Assembly (NCBI GenBank): GCA_963920575.1
Contig: OY986971.1
Location: forward strand, 26,454,537 to 26,518,536
Origin: Narthecium ossifragum
Taxonomy: Eukaryota; Streptophyta; Magnoliopsida; Dioscoreales; Nartheciaceae
DNA length: 64,000 bases
Direction: 5' to 3'
The first letter of the stretch is position 1; every line of letters starts with the position of its first letter. Below the pieces are notes generated by a model. That model searched no databases and was not told the origin of the DNA. It saw only the letters and a program-made list of their open reading frames with translations. Made by a program: the position numbers and the translations under genes. Of this stretch, positions 33,080 through 45,631 are shown one piece after another.

Positions 33080-36000
33080 GAGTTGATGATTTCTAGTTTT
33101 GAAGCCATGAGTAGCTTCGGGGTCCTTAGATCTACCATCCCATCAAGTTTGATGAGGAATGGTTGTGGTTTCCGGCGGTATTCTTCGCCATCCGGGCGCC
33201 GGTGAACCCAATCCAGATCGATCTCATGGGATGAGATCGATCTCGTTTGGAGTGGCTCGCCCCGCCCGAGCGGGATCGATCTCCCTGGGGTTGGGAGATC
33301 GATCTCTTGGCGGTCGGCTGAGGTGTCTCTTGGGTCACGATCCAGATCGATCTCCATATGGGTGGAGATCGATCCCGTTGGAGGACTGGTGTGGTTGCTT
33401 CCTAACTCAAGGAAGATCGATCTCATTATTGCATGAGATCGATCTCCCTTGAGGCAGTGAAGGTTTTTAATTGTTTTAAATGTAGTTTTGCCCACGGGGT
33501 GCGCATACAAGTGGTTTTTTTGATGGTTTTGCCCTCGGGGCTTAACATGCTGCTTATCATGCTTATTGTTTACTGCTTTGTGGTTAACCGAGAGAGTAAT
33601 GAACCCTCGGGAATACTTAGTATAAATGGGACATGGGTTATGCCCTTTTCCCGCTTTGTGGTGAACCGAAGGAGTCATGACCCTCGGGAGTGATAGTATA
33701 AATGGGCCGAAGGTGTGCCCCTGTTGTGTTGTTTGTTACTGCTTTATATTTATCCTGCCCTGCTTCTTGTGCATTAGACATGTTAGTTCAGACTGGGTGG
33801 GGTTGACCCGTGAACTTCGGTGATCAAAGGCTAAGTGGTGGATGCCGTTACCCCGACTTGTCTCCCCATGCTGGTGTTCAACATGGGTGAGGGTGTCCTA
33901 CAGGTATCTTCTGGTCCACCATGTGTCAGGGACCGTCGGAGGTAGCCCAGTCCTCGAGCAGTGGCTGTCGGAGAGACGTATGTTGGACAGGAACCCGGGG
34001 GGGAGGGAGAGACATCGATGGGATCGATGAACTCCCTGGCTAGACTTAGTCTTTGGTCGGGAGTTAGGGGTCGTGTGGGCTCTGTTGCTTGGAGTACTGA
34101 GAGATGGTAGTCTTAACCATGGTCGTTCCGCCAAGTGTGGAGATCCCGCTTGGAGAAGGGTGTCCTACTAGTAGCGTCATGTCCACCCTGTGTCAGGGAT
34201 TGTCGGAGTTGCCCACCCCTAAGCAGCGGTTGTCGGAGGGGCGTACTTGGGACAGGAGCCCTTCGGGTTATTGACGGGATTTATGGGATCCTTGGCAAGC
34301 CTCAGTACTTGGCTTCAGAGTTGGTTCGTTTTGGGTTTGCCTTCTTAGCGAGAGTGGTAGAGTAGGACCCTGCTGAGCTGTTGCTCATTCCTACCTGGAC
34401 TGTGTTGTTTGCAGATGCAGGTCCCAGCTTATGAGGACCCGTCCCTCCTTTCCTGTGGCTCGTGTTGACCATCAGGGGTAATTTGGAAAATTACGCCTCG
34501 TGGGTCGTTTCACACTGGCTGTGCACACACAGACCTTGGTTGATGCTTGTTTTTGCTTAGAAAGGTTAGGGGGACCCTAGTTCGGTAGTCCTGTGCTTGG
34601 GCTTGTGTCTCAGCCCAAGGTTGCCTTTTTGGGCAAGGGAGATCGATCTCCATGGCAATGAAGATCGATCTCTCTGTGCCTAGTGGTCGCCGTTCTGGGC
34701 AGGGGAGATCGATCTCCATGGCCATGAAGATCGATCTCTCTGTGCCTGGAAGTCGTTGGCGGTGGCGTCGAAGGACGGCCACGGCGATGGCCGTCGCTTC
34801 CCTTGTCAGGGGAGGGAAGACTTTCCCTCCCCTCCCCCAGCTTTTCCCCGCCTTCGCCGGCTTTCCCCCGGCCTTACCCCCCCCCTTTCCCTCTTCCTTC
34901 CTTTCCCCCGGCTTCTCCTTTCTTCTTCCCCCTCGCGAGAGCTCTGTTTCTTCCCCTTGGCCGGCTGAGCTTTTCTTCGCCGTTCTTCCTCCTCCGGCCA
35001 CCTTCCCTGGAGCTTGAAGGCTCGTTGGGTTCGTGGCGAGGCGAGGAAGATCCTAGGCTTGGTCTTGTGGATCGAAGCTGCGTTGTGGAGGTAGGGTTCT
35101 TCTTCTAAGACTCCGGTTGCTTTTGGGGTTTTGAGATCCGGATTTGTTTTCCTTAGATCTCCATGTATAGATGTTGGTTTTTGGTTTGGAAGCCATGAGT
35201 AGCTTCGTAGCACTGAGATCTACCAGCCCACCTAGTTTGGTGAGGTATGGTGGCGGTCTCCGGCGGTGTTCCTCGCCGTCCGGTCGCCGGCGCGACCCAA
35301 GCATGATCGATCTCATGGGATGAGATCGATCTTGGTCGAGGTGGCCCAGCCCGCCCGAGCGAGAGCGATCTCCCTGGGAGGGAGATGGATCTCTTGGCGG
35401 CTGGTGCCTGTGCGGTTTGCGTCCACGTCACCTACAAGATCGATCTTCATATGGGTGGAGATCGATCTCGTGGGGGTGACCTGGACTGGTGCTCCTCGCT
35501 TCGAGGAAGATCGATCTCGCTGCTATTGGAGATCGATCTCCTTCAGTGCAGGGAGGGTTTTTACTTGTTTAAATGTTGTTTTGCCCGCGGGGCTTCGCAT
35601 GCAAGTGGTTTTTACGGTTTTGCCCTCGGGGCTTGTCCTGTTGTGGATCATGCATGAATGCTTACCGCTTTGTGGTTGAACCGAGAGAGTGATGTCTCTC
35701 GGGGTGTGTAGAATAAATGGGCTGACGGTATGCCCTTACCGCTTTGTGGTGAACCGAGGGAGTCATGACCCTCGGGAGTGTTTAGTATAAATGGGCCGAA
35801 GGTGTGCCCTTGCTGTGTTGGTTGTTTACAGCTTTATCATATTTATCCTGCCCTGTTTTCCTGTGCATTAGGCATGTTAGGGTAGGTTGGGTCTGTGTTG
35901 ACCTTGCTGCTTGGAGTACCGAGTGATGGTAGTCTTAACTTCGGTTGTTCCGCCAAGTGCGGAGATCCCACTTGGAGAAGGGTGTCCTACTGGTTGCGTC

Positions 36001-36979
36001 GTGTCCACCCTGTGTCAGGGAATGTCGGAGTTGCCCACCCCTGAGCAGTGGCGTTATCGGAGATACGCACCTAGGACAGGAACCCTTCGGGTTATTGATG
36101 GGATTGTGGGATCCTTGGCAAGCCTCGGTACTTGGCATCAGAGTGTGTCCGGTTGCTTTACCCTTGTGTGTGGGAGTTGTAGAGTAGGACCCTGCTGAGC
36201 TGTTGCTCATGCCTACCTGGACTGTGTTTGTTGCAGGTGCAGGTGGCCGCTCTGTCCCAGTGTTACCCCCTCGGTCGTCCCGTGGCAGCGCGCCAGCTCC
36301 TGACTATGTCTGAGGGTCAGGATGGCTTCGTTTGCGTCTTTGAGGAGACCCCTGTGGGTGTTGTTCTTTTGTGGACTGTTGTCCTTGTACTCTTCTTTTG
36401 TAGAACTTTTGTTCTTGATCCCTGTACTCTATTATATGTTTTTATAATAGATGTTGTTGTTTAGCTTGCTTCCGCCCTTTCTCTGCTTGTTGGCAGCTGT
36501 TTCCGCCAGCTGTCCTTTAGTCTCAACTGTTTCCACCAGTTGAGGCTAGTGGTTGTAGGTCTTTTCCCCCTCGCGGTCCCGGCCCGGGTGCGCTCTGCGG
36601 GTCGGGGCGCGACACAGCTCCTCTCCGGTGCTTCCCCGTCGGTTGTCTCGTGGTGGCGCGTCGGCACCTGACCATGTTTGAGGGTCAGGATGGTTTTGTT
36701 TGTGCCTTTGCGGAGACCCCGGTGGGTGTGTAGTTTTTTGGGGACTGTGTTGATCCCTTGTAATCTTGTTGTACTAGAACCCTTGTGTAACTCTGTTATA
36801 TCTGTTTTGTAATAGATATTAATAGTTGTTGTTCTTTTGCTTCCGCTTGTGTTTGTTGTCAGCTGTTTCCGCCAGCTGTGTGTTAATCTCAACTGTCTCC
36901 GCCAGTTGAGGCTAGTAGATGTAGGTTCTTTCCCCTCGTGTCCCGGCCCGGTTTGGCGCCCGCGGGTCGGGGCGCGACA
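33080..36979. mobile_element. LTR copy A, split by LTR copy B
   Basis: The left part 33080-34429 matches 35172-36230 of copy B; the right part 36615-36979 matches B's terminal part to its end GGCGCGACA. Between them lies copy B with the A target duplicated (CAGCT). The start of A is lost in the gap. Contains at least eight GATCGATC palindromes between 33215 and 33450. No retrotransposon protein. Confidence 0.8.
34430..36614. mobile_element. LTR copy B, solo, nested in copy A
   Basis: 2185 bp, starting TATGAGGACC (canonical TG mutated to TA) and ending GGCGCGACA, flanked by CAGCT at 34425-34429 and 36615-36619. Same family as 17622-20822. It contains about ten GATCGATC sites (34640-34740 and 35300-35540) and two tandem units of about 75-80 bp with CCGCTTTGTGGT at about 35660-35815. 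ORFs across it are incidental. Confidence 0.85.
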
Positions 36980-38716
36980 GGGAATCCGGCGCACACACGA
37001 TCCAACGGTTCGTGTGTGCATCGGTTGGGCGTCCGATGCGATGTGCATCGGTTGCCCCCCGAATCCTATATATATTCCCTCTTCTGAGTAGGGTAAGAAG
37101 TCTCATCACTTGATGAGTCACAAAATATGTATAATTCACCCATTTAACTTGGCTTTATTAGCTCTCAAGCAATGTATTTCGAATAACTTTTCATATTATT
37201 TCAGGTACAAGATTTTCCAAAGAGAGTTGCATCGATTCCGAGCTTAAAAGACATAAATTGCACAAAATCTGTCATATAGTCTGGATCGATCCAGACTCAG
37301 TTCGGATCGATCCAGAAAAGTTCTAGATCGATCCAAACCTATTTCGGATCGATCCAACCCATTTTGAATCGATCCAAAACCCTCTCCAGAGACCTTTTTC
37401 AGCTATTGTACATTGGATCGATCCAAACTAAGTTCGGATCGATCCAAACTCAGTTCAGATCGATTCAAAGCCTTGTTGGATCGATCCAAAATCCCTTTTC
37501 AGAGCCTCTTTTACAGTTTTGCACATTAGATCGATCCAAACTCATAGTAGATCGATCCAAGACCGAATGATGGGTAAAAATGGACGGTTCGGATCTAATC
37601 TAATGGTCCACGACCTGAGGCCTATAAATAGGAGTTTGACTCTTATTTTGGCATCCTTTTTCCATCCTTTTCCATCCTTTTTCTCCAGCCTTCTTCCCCC
37701 CTTTAGCTCTTTGGATTTCTCCTCTAATTCTTAGTGATTTAGGGCTCCAAAGGTGGATTTTGATGGAGAAGATGGGTCAAGCCTCCTCTTCCATGAATCT
37801 CCTAACTAACATGAGTAGCTAAACCCCTTTTCTTTGGGAATTCCTTGATGTCTTAGGTTCTTTTCTTAAATTTCTCTTTTGTTTCTTGATGTAATGACTC
37901 TTTGAGATGATTTTTGTATGAATTCATATGTAATTTCATATTTCTTTAATGAAATCCATTGTTGAATGGTTTGAATACCTCTTCTTGTATGTGATTGTAT
38001 AGATATTATATGTTTGATAGGTAATTGACTTAATTCCTCAAAGAATAGGTCATGCTATAACCATGGCCATCTATCTTGGAGGGATCCTTGTTCTTAGGAT
38101 AGGATCTTGAGATACTAGAACCACCCCAAGTCATCACTATCCTATTTACAATTCATGTCTTCGATGGTGGGTTGGATTGACATATTAAACCCATCTCAAC
38201 CCAATACGTTATTTATACAGAGCCTTGATTAATTGCCAACAATATGACCTTAACCCGGCGATTGTTGAGTTATGATCGAATTAAAGCCTCGATCATAGAT
38301 CTTAACCTTGTAATTCGCCGATGAGATGATCCTAACCCGACATCTCATTAGCGGCGAGTGCTACTAATCCTATGCTCGTCGATCCTCAATTTAGACCATC
38401 TCCTTGAGTGTCATTTATCTTGATTCATAGAGAAAATATTTAGACCCTAATTCGGATTGGAATTCCCTAGGATTTTTTTCTCGATAAATCTTAGCCTTAA
38501 TTGCTTTTAGAGTACTTTAGTTAGAATGACCAAAGAATCAACCCTATTGTTTTCAACTATTGTGGAGATCATATCACATTTACTAATTCGACCATCCAAT
38601 TTCTCAAGGACTCGACCCGTACTTCCACTAACTACGTTGTAGTTAATTAGTTGTCTGGTAATTTGTTTTGACCGCTTTTGAGATTTATAACGACATATTT
38701 CAAGGCGCGTCAAAAA
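36980..38716 (+). mobile_element. Ty3/gypsy-type LTR region (left edge unresolved)
   Basis: No gene is visible. The right edge is set by the primer-binding site at 38717. A TATA-like CCTATAAATAGG at about 37619-37630 and pyrimidine-rich DNA after it fit an LTR promoter. The left edge is uncertain: it may begin anywhere after LTR A ends at 36979. Confidence 0.5.
37283..37558. repeat. Array of GATCGATCC sites
   Basis: Eleven GATCGATC-type sites (nine with GATCGATCC, two with one base changed) in 276 bp, mostly 20-30 bp apart. The spacing shows a higher-order pattern: each group ends with a spacer running through CAGAG and TGCACATT/TGTACATT, near 37390-37415 and 37500-37530. The array lies in the putative LTR upstream of its TATA-like element. 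Confidence 0.92.
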
Positions 38717-38734
38717 TGACACCGTTGCCGGGGA
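38717..38734 (+). other. Retrotransposon primer-binding site, tRNA-Asp type
   Basis: TGACACCGTTGCCGGGGA is close to TGGCGCCGTTGCCGGGGA, the complement of the tRNA-Asp 3' end used by Athila/Tat-type Ty3/gypsy elements. It follows an LTR end of the form GCGCGTCA. Confidence 0.75.
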
Positions 38735-38971
38735 ATTCGATTAGTTGAATTACCTACTTGATATAACTCTCTACGAATAGTTTTTCTTTTCTTTTATTAT
38801 CAAGAAAATACCAAAAAGAATGATTTGTACTTACATTGCTATATCTTTGCATTGATAAGAGACAACGTTGTTAGGAGAATCAACGATCTATGAAGATGAC
38901 GGACGCATCATTCTTGGACCCGCCCATTGTAAAGTATCTCTATCTTTTGGCGTGATCATTGATTGTTATAT

Positions 38972-39184
38972 ATGGCCGAAGATTCATTTTGCTTTGATTG
39001 GCAATATCAAGGTTACTACCCTCCTAATGATCAACCTTATTATATAAACACATCGGCCTATGATTTTGGACCTATGTTTACACCGCCCCTTCCTTTTCAG
39101 CCCCAACATTGGTATGAGTCATCCCTTTCCCCTCCACCACAAGCACAAAGAGATCCGGCTTTATCTCCTTGGGACCAAAGTACA
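38972..39184 (+). pseudogene. Gypsy internal ORF start, interrupted
   Basis: The ATG at 38972 opens MAEDSFCFDWQYQG followed by a proline- and tyrosine-rich stretch, resembling the poorly conserved N-terminus of plant gypsy gag proteins. At about 39185 the frame passes into LINE sequence, so the element is cut off and no gag core, protease or polymerase survives. Confidence 0.55.
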
Positions 39185-41742
39185 AGTTCCCCCGAGTTGT
39201 CAAAGATTTCAGGCCTATCAGCTTATGCAATGTATGCTATAAAGTAATTACAAGCATCCTTGCTAGGAGAATGAAGCAAGTACTTGGCAGTCTCATCGGT
39301 TTGGAGCAGTCAGCCTTCCTCTCAGGAAGATACATACATGATAACATCGATGCTACGAAAGAAATCATCCACTCCATGAGGATTGCACCAAAGTCCAGTA
39401 GTCTGATGGTCATGAAGGTTGATTTGAGGGCAGCTTCATGATCGAGTTAAGTGGAGCTTTCTAAGGAAAGTGCTAAAAGAAATGGGATTTCCATCGAAAT
39501 GGATAGCATGAGTTATGGCTTGCGTAGTTGGGCCGCGTTTCTCTATTATCATCAATGGAAAGCTCCAATGCAGATTTTCTTCCAGGTGTGGACTAAGGCA
39601 AGGAGATCCAATGTCCTCATATCTCTTCCTCATCATGCAGGAGGTGCTCTCAAGAGTTCTGAAGAACCCTACAACTGGCCTAAGAGGTTTGAGCTTTAGA
39701 GGATCTAATTTTTCTTCATCTCGCCTCCTTTTTGCAGATGATTGCTTCATATTCTCCCAGGCTTCGTGCTTGGAGGCAAGGCGTCTGAAAGATGCACTCC
39801 TCAGGTTCAAACTCCTCTCAGGCTTGGAGATGAATTTATCCAAATCATTTGTATGTTTCTCTTCATCTGTTCCAACAAAAAGGAAGAGCACTATATGCCA
39901 CATTCTTGGACTGCAAGAAGCAGAGGACACCTAGACATACCTAGGAGTACCTCTTTGTGCCGGCAGACTGACAACAACAGACTGCTCCCCCCTTTTAGAC
40001 AAAATGGTTGGCCGAGTTCTCTCATGGCAAGGATGACATATTTCAGCTCCAGGACGGCTGGTCATACTCCAATCTGTCCTCCAAGCAATCCCGGCATTCG
40101 TCATGTCCACAACTCATGTTCCTCTAGGAGTTATCAGGAAGCTTGATTGTATTAGTCATGATTTCTTATGGGGAGGACGCAAATTAGGAATTTGTAACCT
40201 TGCTTGGAAAGATATGTGCACTCCAAAGGAGGTTGGAGGATTGGGAGTGAGAGATCTCAACTCTTGGCAGATTGCACTCAAGGCTCGGCGTGCATCCACG
40301 TTTCTAGAACCAAGAATCAATGTTTGAAAAGAACTTGCATAAGCAAAGTATCAATGGCATGGAGTTCTACCTTCTCGTCAAGACTCAAGAACGGTGTCAT
40401 CACATTGGAGGCACTTCTGTTTGGCAGCTGACACGTTGAGGAAGAAGCTTCAGTGGGTTCCGGGAGTGGGCAGCAAGCTTAATGCCGTTGATGACGCATG
40501 GTTCTCTGAAACCCCGTTGTCCAGATGGCCAACATTGTTCAATACATATATTGAGCTAGATAAGGTTGATGTTGGGGATTTGATGGTGAATTAAGGATGG
40601 GATTTAGAAGCATTGACAACATCTTTCAGCCCCATGCTCATTGAATTGATTGTGAAGTAAAGGTGTGACGATAGGGATGTAAGTCGTTCGCCCCTCGATA
40701 GCTCTGGCAAGGTATGCACGGCTTCAACATACTTGGAACAGATCCAGGAACGTTGCAGAACATGGAAGGAAGAAGAGGTGTAGACCAATGTTTGGAGGTC
40801 TCCGACCGGACCGAGAACACGATACTTTCTTTGGTGAGTTGTCCACGGCAAGCTACCAGTACGAGACATCTTATGGAGACTACACTTAGTATCAGAGAAG
40901 AAATGTCCTAGGAATTGTGGAGAGACAGACACAGACTCCCATGCTGTCTTTGGGTGCCATTTTGCAAAGAAGGTCTTCAACCTTATCGCGGAGAAGGAGA
41001 ATCTACAGCTGCCATTAAAGAACCAAGATGATTTCTTCAACATGCTGCTTGGGAAGGGGCCTAAAAAGATTAAAGCAATTCTGGATATGGTATGTAGCTC
41101 ATTTGGAAGGATCGCAACTCCATAGTTTTTGGAGAGAAGGGAGATTCGATCGACACATTGGCATGCAAGATACGGCGAGGGGTGAAAGAGCAACTAAGCC
41201 AAGATAGCAAGAACTCTAATATGCCAGTCAAGAACATCAATAGGAGAGGAGCTCATGTAGTACAAACGGATGTGTCTGTTGTTCCCTGCTCCGGGGAGTC
41301 AGCTATAGGCATCGTTGGCCTAGCAGAAGATGGGAAGGAGGCTTGGGCATGGGCAAGGCCAGTTGTTGTAGGTTCAGTCATTGAAGGCGAAATGGAAGCA
41401 ATTTTGGAGGCCATGAGGAGAGCAAAGTATCTTGATTTGAGGAACTTGATCATAGAAACTGATTATATGTGGTTAGGATTCTGAATGGTTTGAGCAGATG
41501 ACCCCCTGACTTAGGAAGCATTGCAAAGAACATCTAGTTGCATGTTCAACTTTTTTTATTTTGTTTTGTTCATCTACATCTCTAGAGGGTGTAATGTGAG
41601 AGCTGATGTTGTTGCTCGAACGTGTCGTAGGACTAAGACCTTGCTCGCTTGGTCTTGTGAGTCAAGGATGGGGTTGTTAGACAGCTGCTTGAGTAAATAA
41701 TTAGTCATATGGCTCATCTCATCAAAAAAAAAAAAAAAAAAA
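39185..41742 (+). pseudogene. Truncated, decayed L1-type LINE
   Basis: Begins inside the reverse transcriptase (VVKDFRPISLCNV at about 39190) and ends with an 18-base poly(A) at 41725-41742. Reverse transcriptase pieces shift frame repeatedly: SAFLSGRYIHDNID near 39310, FADDC near 39736, FLWGGRK near 40160. The RNase H-like region is at about 41260-41490, with LIIETD near 41445. Many frameshifts and stops; inactive. Clearly older than the LINE at 11209. Confidence 0.85.
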
Positions 41743-43513
41743 GACTATAGTTCATCATCTTGTTGTACGTGGCTTTGACATTCCAGTAGTTCGCAGAACA
41801 AAAGAAATTATGGAATTTAAATTTGAACTGGCAGCACTCAATTAGAAATGCAAGTCACCCACGAGAGACTGAGGCTATTTGCTTCATAATGTTCATAGGC
41901 GTGAGCTGTCCTTTGCATAACAATCAGATCATATTAAACATTCTATAATACGAAGAGATCTTGAACTTAAACAGACTAAAACCAGAAAGCAAATGCATCA
42001 GACAAATTCAGCAATGCTAGAATCCAGTTCAGTGATAATATTACATGTGGAGGATGTGAGTTTCGCCCACAGGAAATCACTCACAACGCAGGTCGAAAAA
42101 GAAAGATTTCCAGTGACTAAATGTAATTCGTCACTAGGTTGTAGTGGCAATGACATGATAAGATTTTAAAACCAACCTCAACCATTTTGAGTGAAAATTG
42201 GATGGGTATATGGAAAGCATAAAAAATAGAATAAATAGGTGGTAAACATGTCAATCTCCTATACGAAAATCTCAGCATACAAGTGCCTTATTTACGATTC
42301 CACATGTCTCGGTTAAAGAACCTTAAGACATATAATGAAAACATGTTTAAAAGTAGAACAATATTATTGCCTAAACCATGAGACAGGGGGACCTCTTGAG
42401 ACTCAACATATCCATCCACACAATACAATAACCCAAGGTACCACCCTCTGCTTTGACTGAGTAATGTAGAGACTGTTATATTTGAACTGCTCAAAAGTAT
42501 ATCATAAATTCATAGCAAAGGGAAAGTGTCCTCAAGCACTATATCTTGAATGTACTATTAGATATCAGTCATCAAAGGGGCATACATGTCTTTGCTTATT
42601 ACTATATAACAGAACCATCCTCCAAATTCTAGTTGCAGGTTGCAAGCTTTAAATCGCAATACCAGCCAATGTGTTTCTAAGAGATTTTTGAATCCTTTCC
42701 AACAAAAGATGCCATCAGCTTGCATACAGATCCTATGGTACATTTTAGTGCAACTGTCATCAGGTACGCCTTTTTTCAACCGCCATTAATGCAATGCCAA
42801 TAATTTCAAAGCAGTTCTATCAGAAATTATGAATGATGCTTTCAAGCAAATATCTTCGCCATAAGAAACCCAAGTCAGTAACTACACTCCAGATTCCAAA
42901 TATCATTGAGATTCATTTTCTCATCTTTCTGCACCCAAACTATGTAGGAGGAATTCCATGTTTCCAAATAAGTAAGACAATCAAGAAGTGGTATTGCTTG
43001 TGAGATTCCAATCGTGAATTTCAACCAGAAGCAGGGCTACACATCAAAGAATACAAATTGACCACATTAGCTCCATATACTAAAAACCAGTGCAAAACAT
43101 TTAGAGCCATAAGACTTTAATTTCTCAAACCATCTACTTCAAACAAGCTAGAATAAAGACAAGAAAGCAACATTCTGCAACATATTTATTGAATTTTAAG
43201 AGTTTAGTGAAGAGATGTCAGAGTCGGTGTAATTCACTAGTCTCACATCACACTTCGATATATTGAAACCATCAACTTCAAGCAAGCTACAAAATAAAGA
43301 GAGAACAATAAATATACAAAATTTCATAGAATATTAGAAAAGACAGGTAAACAAATAGGAAATCTAGAAAAAAAGGACACAGGATCTTTATCCCAACAAT
43401 GGTAACTGAAGACAAGGGCACTTCTGCCCAGCAGATAACAATTGTTAACTTCGTATAAGTAGAAAAGTAGCGAAAATAACCTCTATCAAACGAACTTTTG
43501 CCATGAAGTATTA
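41743..43513. other. Intergenic and probable GAUT 3'UTR
   Basis: AT-rich with no credible coding region on either strand. The few hundred bases next to 43514 should include the 3'UTR of the GAUT gene. Nothing else is recognised. Confidence 0.4.
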
Positions 43514-45631
43514 TTACAGGCCAAAGTTGCAGAGTTGGAGGAATTCCATATCAGTATCCACATACTTTGTCCACAGCTGTTTGTATTGGTTCATAGCTAC
43601 ATCGAGCCATGGCTTCATGTTACCATTGAAATGTACAACAGCTGCATTGCGGATCTCTTCAGGGCTCACGCTTGGGTTATACCCAAGGCCCATCACATGC
43701 CATCTCTTTTCCAGCGGTTTGGTCGTTGTGTAGAATGTCATCAATCCTGCTGGCAACACAGATATTGGGTTCCAGAGTGTCCCATCCTCATTCTGTCAAA
43801 AAGAAGTATGCCTTTAGATTATAACACACTCTTTCCTGTTATAATTGTGTGCTTCCATACTATCCAATACAGAATTGCATCAGCTGAATCTGCTAATATA
43901 TAACAATTGCTACTAGAAAGTTTTTGCTTCTCTATATTCCAATGGTCTGTGATATATAGAAGTCAATGATGCTTGGTTTATCAGACCGGCCTTAGAAACT
44001 TAACTTGTCTGGACTGAATTACAGAGTTCGATTACAAGAAACATAAAGCAAACAAAACTTAAAGTTAATTTAAATGCGGCTAAAATCCAGTGAAAATAAA
44101 GTAACATGTGAAAATTACAAATTAGACAAACCAACATGATCACTGGCAAACAAAGGAATATTCCGTTCATGGCTTGCAAATCAAAGAGTTCATAGGATAG
44201 ACAGCATAAACACAATGGCAACATAACTCAAACTAATTCTGAAAAAACTATGCACAATTCATACCAGCCAACGTCCAAGATGGCAAGATCATTATAGAGA
44301 TCACCACTACCTGTGACAGTAAATACTTCTACTAACAAAAAGAAGGCTCTTACCAGGTTCTGGTACTCATGATACTGTTCAGTGCACCCTTCCCTTCTCC
44401 AAGCATCAAGATCAAACACATTCACCCCATACCCCCAAGCGCACGCCCGTGGGCTAAACCTCTCCCGCACTGCTGGATGGGAAAAGTTCAAATACCGCCC
44501 ATACCTCCTAAAGCCCCCGAAACACATCTCCACCGCACCATTAACCCTCCCATCCAAATCCACCCTCCACAATCCTCCCAAATCCCTCTGCACAACCACA
44601 TCATCCTCCAAAAAAATCACTCTTTTGAGCTTCGGAAACATCTCGGGCAAGTAAAATCGCAAGTGGTCAAGCAATTGGACATTGCGCTGGCCACCTTCGA
44701 TCTGGCGAACGACCGGCGCGTACGATAAGTTGATGAATGGGAACGCCGCGATGGATCGGACCTCCACGCGTGCGCCCCCAGGGGGCGGGCGGAGGTCAAA
44801 CCAGGCTTGCATCGCGGCCAGGTACATTTCATCCGTGACTATGTGGAAAACGTGGCGTCTCGGCTCCTCGGCATTCTTGATCGCTGAACTGACAACCACT
44901 GCGGCGGCAATGACATTGTCGGAGATGAGCACGAAGTGATAGAGATTGGGATTAGAGTAGAGATCTGGGTTTCGGGAGGGGCGGGGATGTGACTCGGGAT
45001 GCGAGATACGATGGTCGAGGAGACGCATGGCGAGGCAGTGGAGGGACTTGGGGGTGGAGGAGGCAGCAATGGTGGAGGAGAGCGAACGGAGCTTGCGCGC
45101 GCGGAGGAGCTGCTCGTTGACAGCAAAGATGGTATCCCGAAGCTTCTGGATCTTGAGCTGGGTGTCGAAGGACTCCTTCGACTCAGCAATGACCTGGCGG
45201 GCGAACTTGATCCGCTCCTTGACCTCCTTCTCCAATGACCTCAACGAGTCCTCATCGGCGAAAGCCTCGGGATCTAAGCGGGGGAGGAGAGACGAGAGGG
45301 ATGACGACAAATCCTCGAAAACGTGTAGCTGACGGGCGGCATCTAGCTTGAGGCGCCGGGCGTGGGAGGCGTAGGCGGTGGCGAGGGCCGCATGGTCAGC
45401 GGCCTGCCGGCGGGCGAGGTCGAGACGGGATCGGAGTGGATCCGAGCGGACGGACAGGAAGGCTCTTCGGATAACAGCGGAGCCGCCGGAGGATGCGACG
45501 GGCTGCGAATGGTGGTCGTCGCCGGAGAAGAGGAGGAGAAAGGCAGCGAGGATGAGGAGGAGGATGGCGAAAGTGAAGATCTTGGAGGGACGCGTGGCGG
45601 CTGGCCGCGCGGCTGGGCGGACGCCGGCCAT
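43514..45631 (-). CDS. GAUT: GAUT-family galacturonosyltransferase (GT8)
   Basis: Type II Golgi glycosyltransferase of family GT8, expected to work in pectin synthesis. Exon 1 44354-45631 (426 codons) and exon 2 43514-43792 (92 codons plus stop), phase 0, GT-AG intron of 561 nt; 518 aa against about 530-540 typical. Signal anchor at residues 17-37, then a coiled stem, then the GT8 domain from about residue 230: SDNVIAAAVVV, VFHIVTDEM, HLRFYLPEMFPKL, then FLEDDVVVQ at the metal site, CAWGYGVNVFDLDAWRR, and in exon 2 HFNGNMKPW and a CNFGL C-terminus. The tail suggests the GAUT12-15 clade, most like GAUT15. Oddities: the first Asp of the usual DDD is Glu; the segment before HLRFYLPE is about 30 residues shorter than in relatives; and LWKLGTLPPG is replaced by LWNPISVLPAG. 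It could be a diverged or impaired member. GC-rich exon 1 favours a maintained gene. Confidence 0.88.

Noticed and set aside
32790..33678. Long ORFs spanning the N gap on both strands
   Set aside because: They are open only because N codons are read as X; the flanks are LTR sequence.
34510..35213. ORFs of 120-160 codons on both strands in LTR B
   Set aside because: Composition-driven open frames in GC-rich LTR sequence; not conserved in LTR A, no domain.
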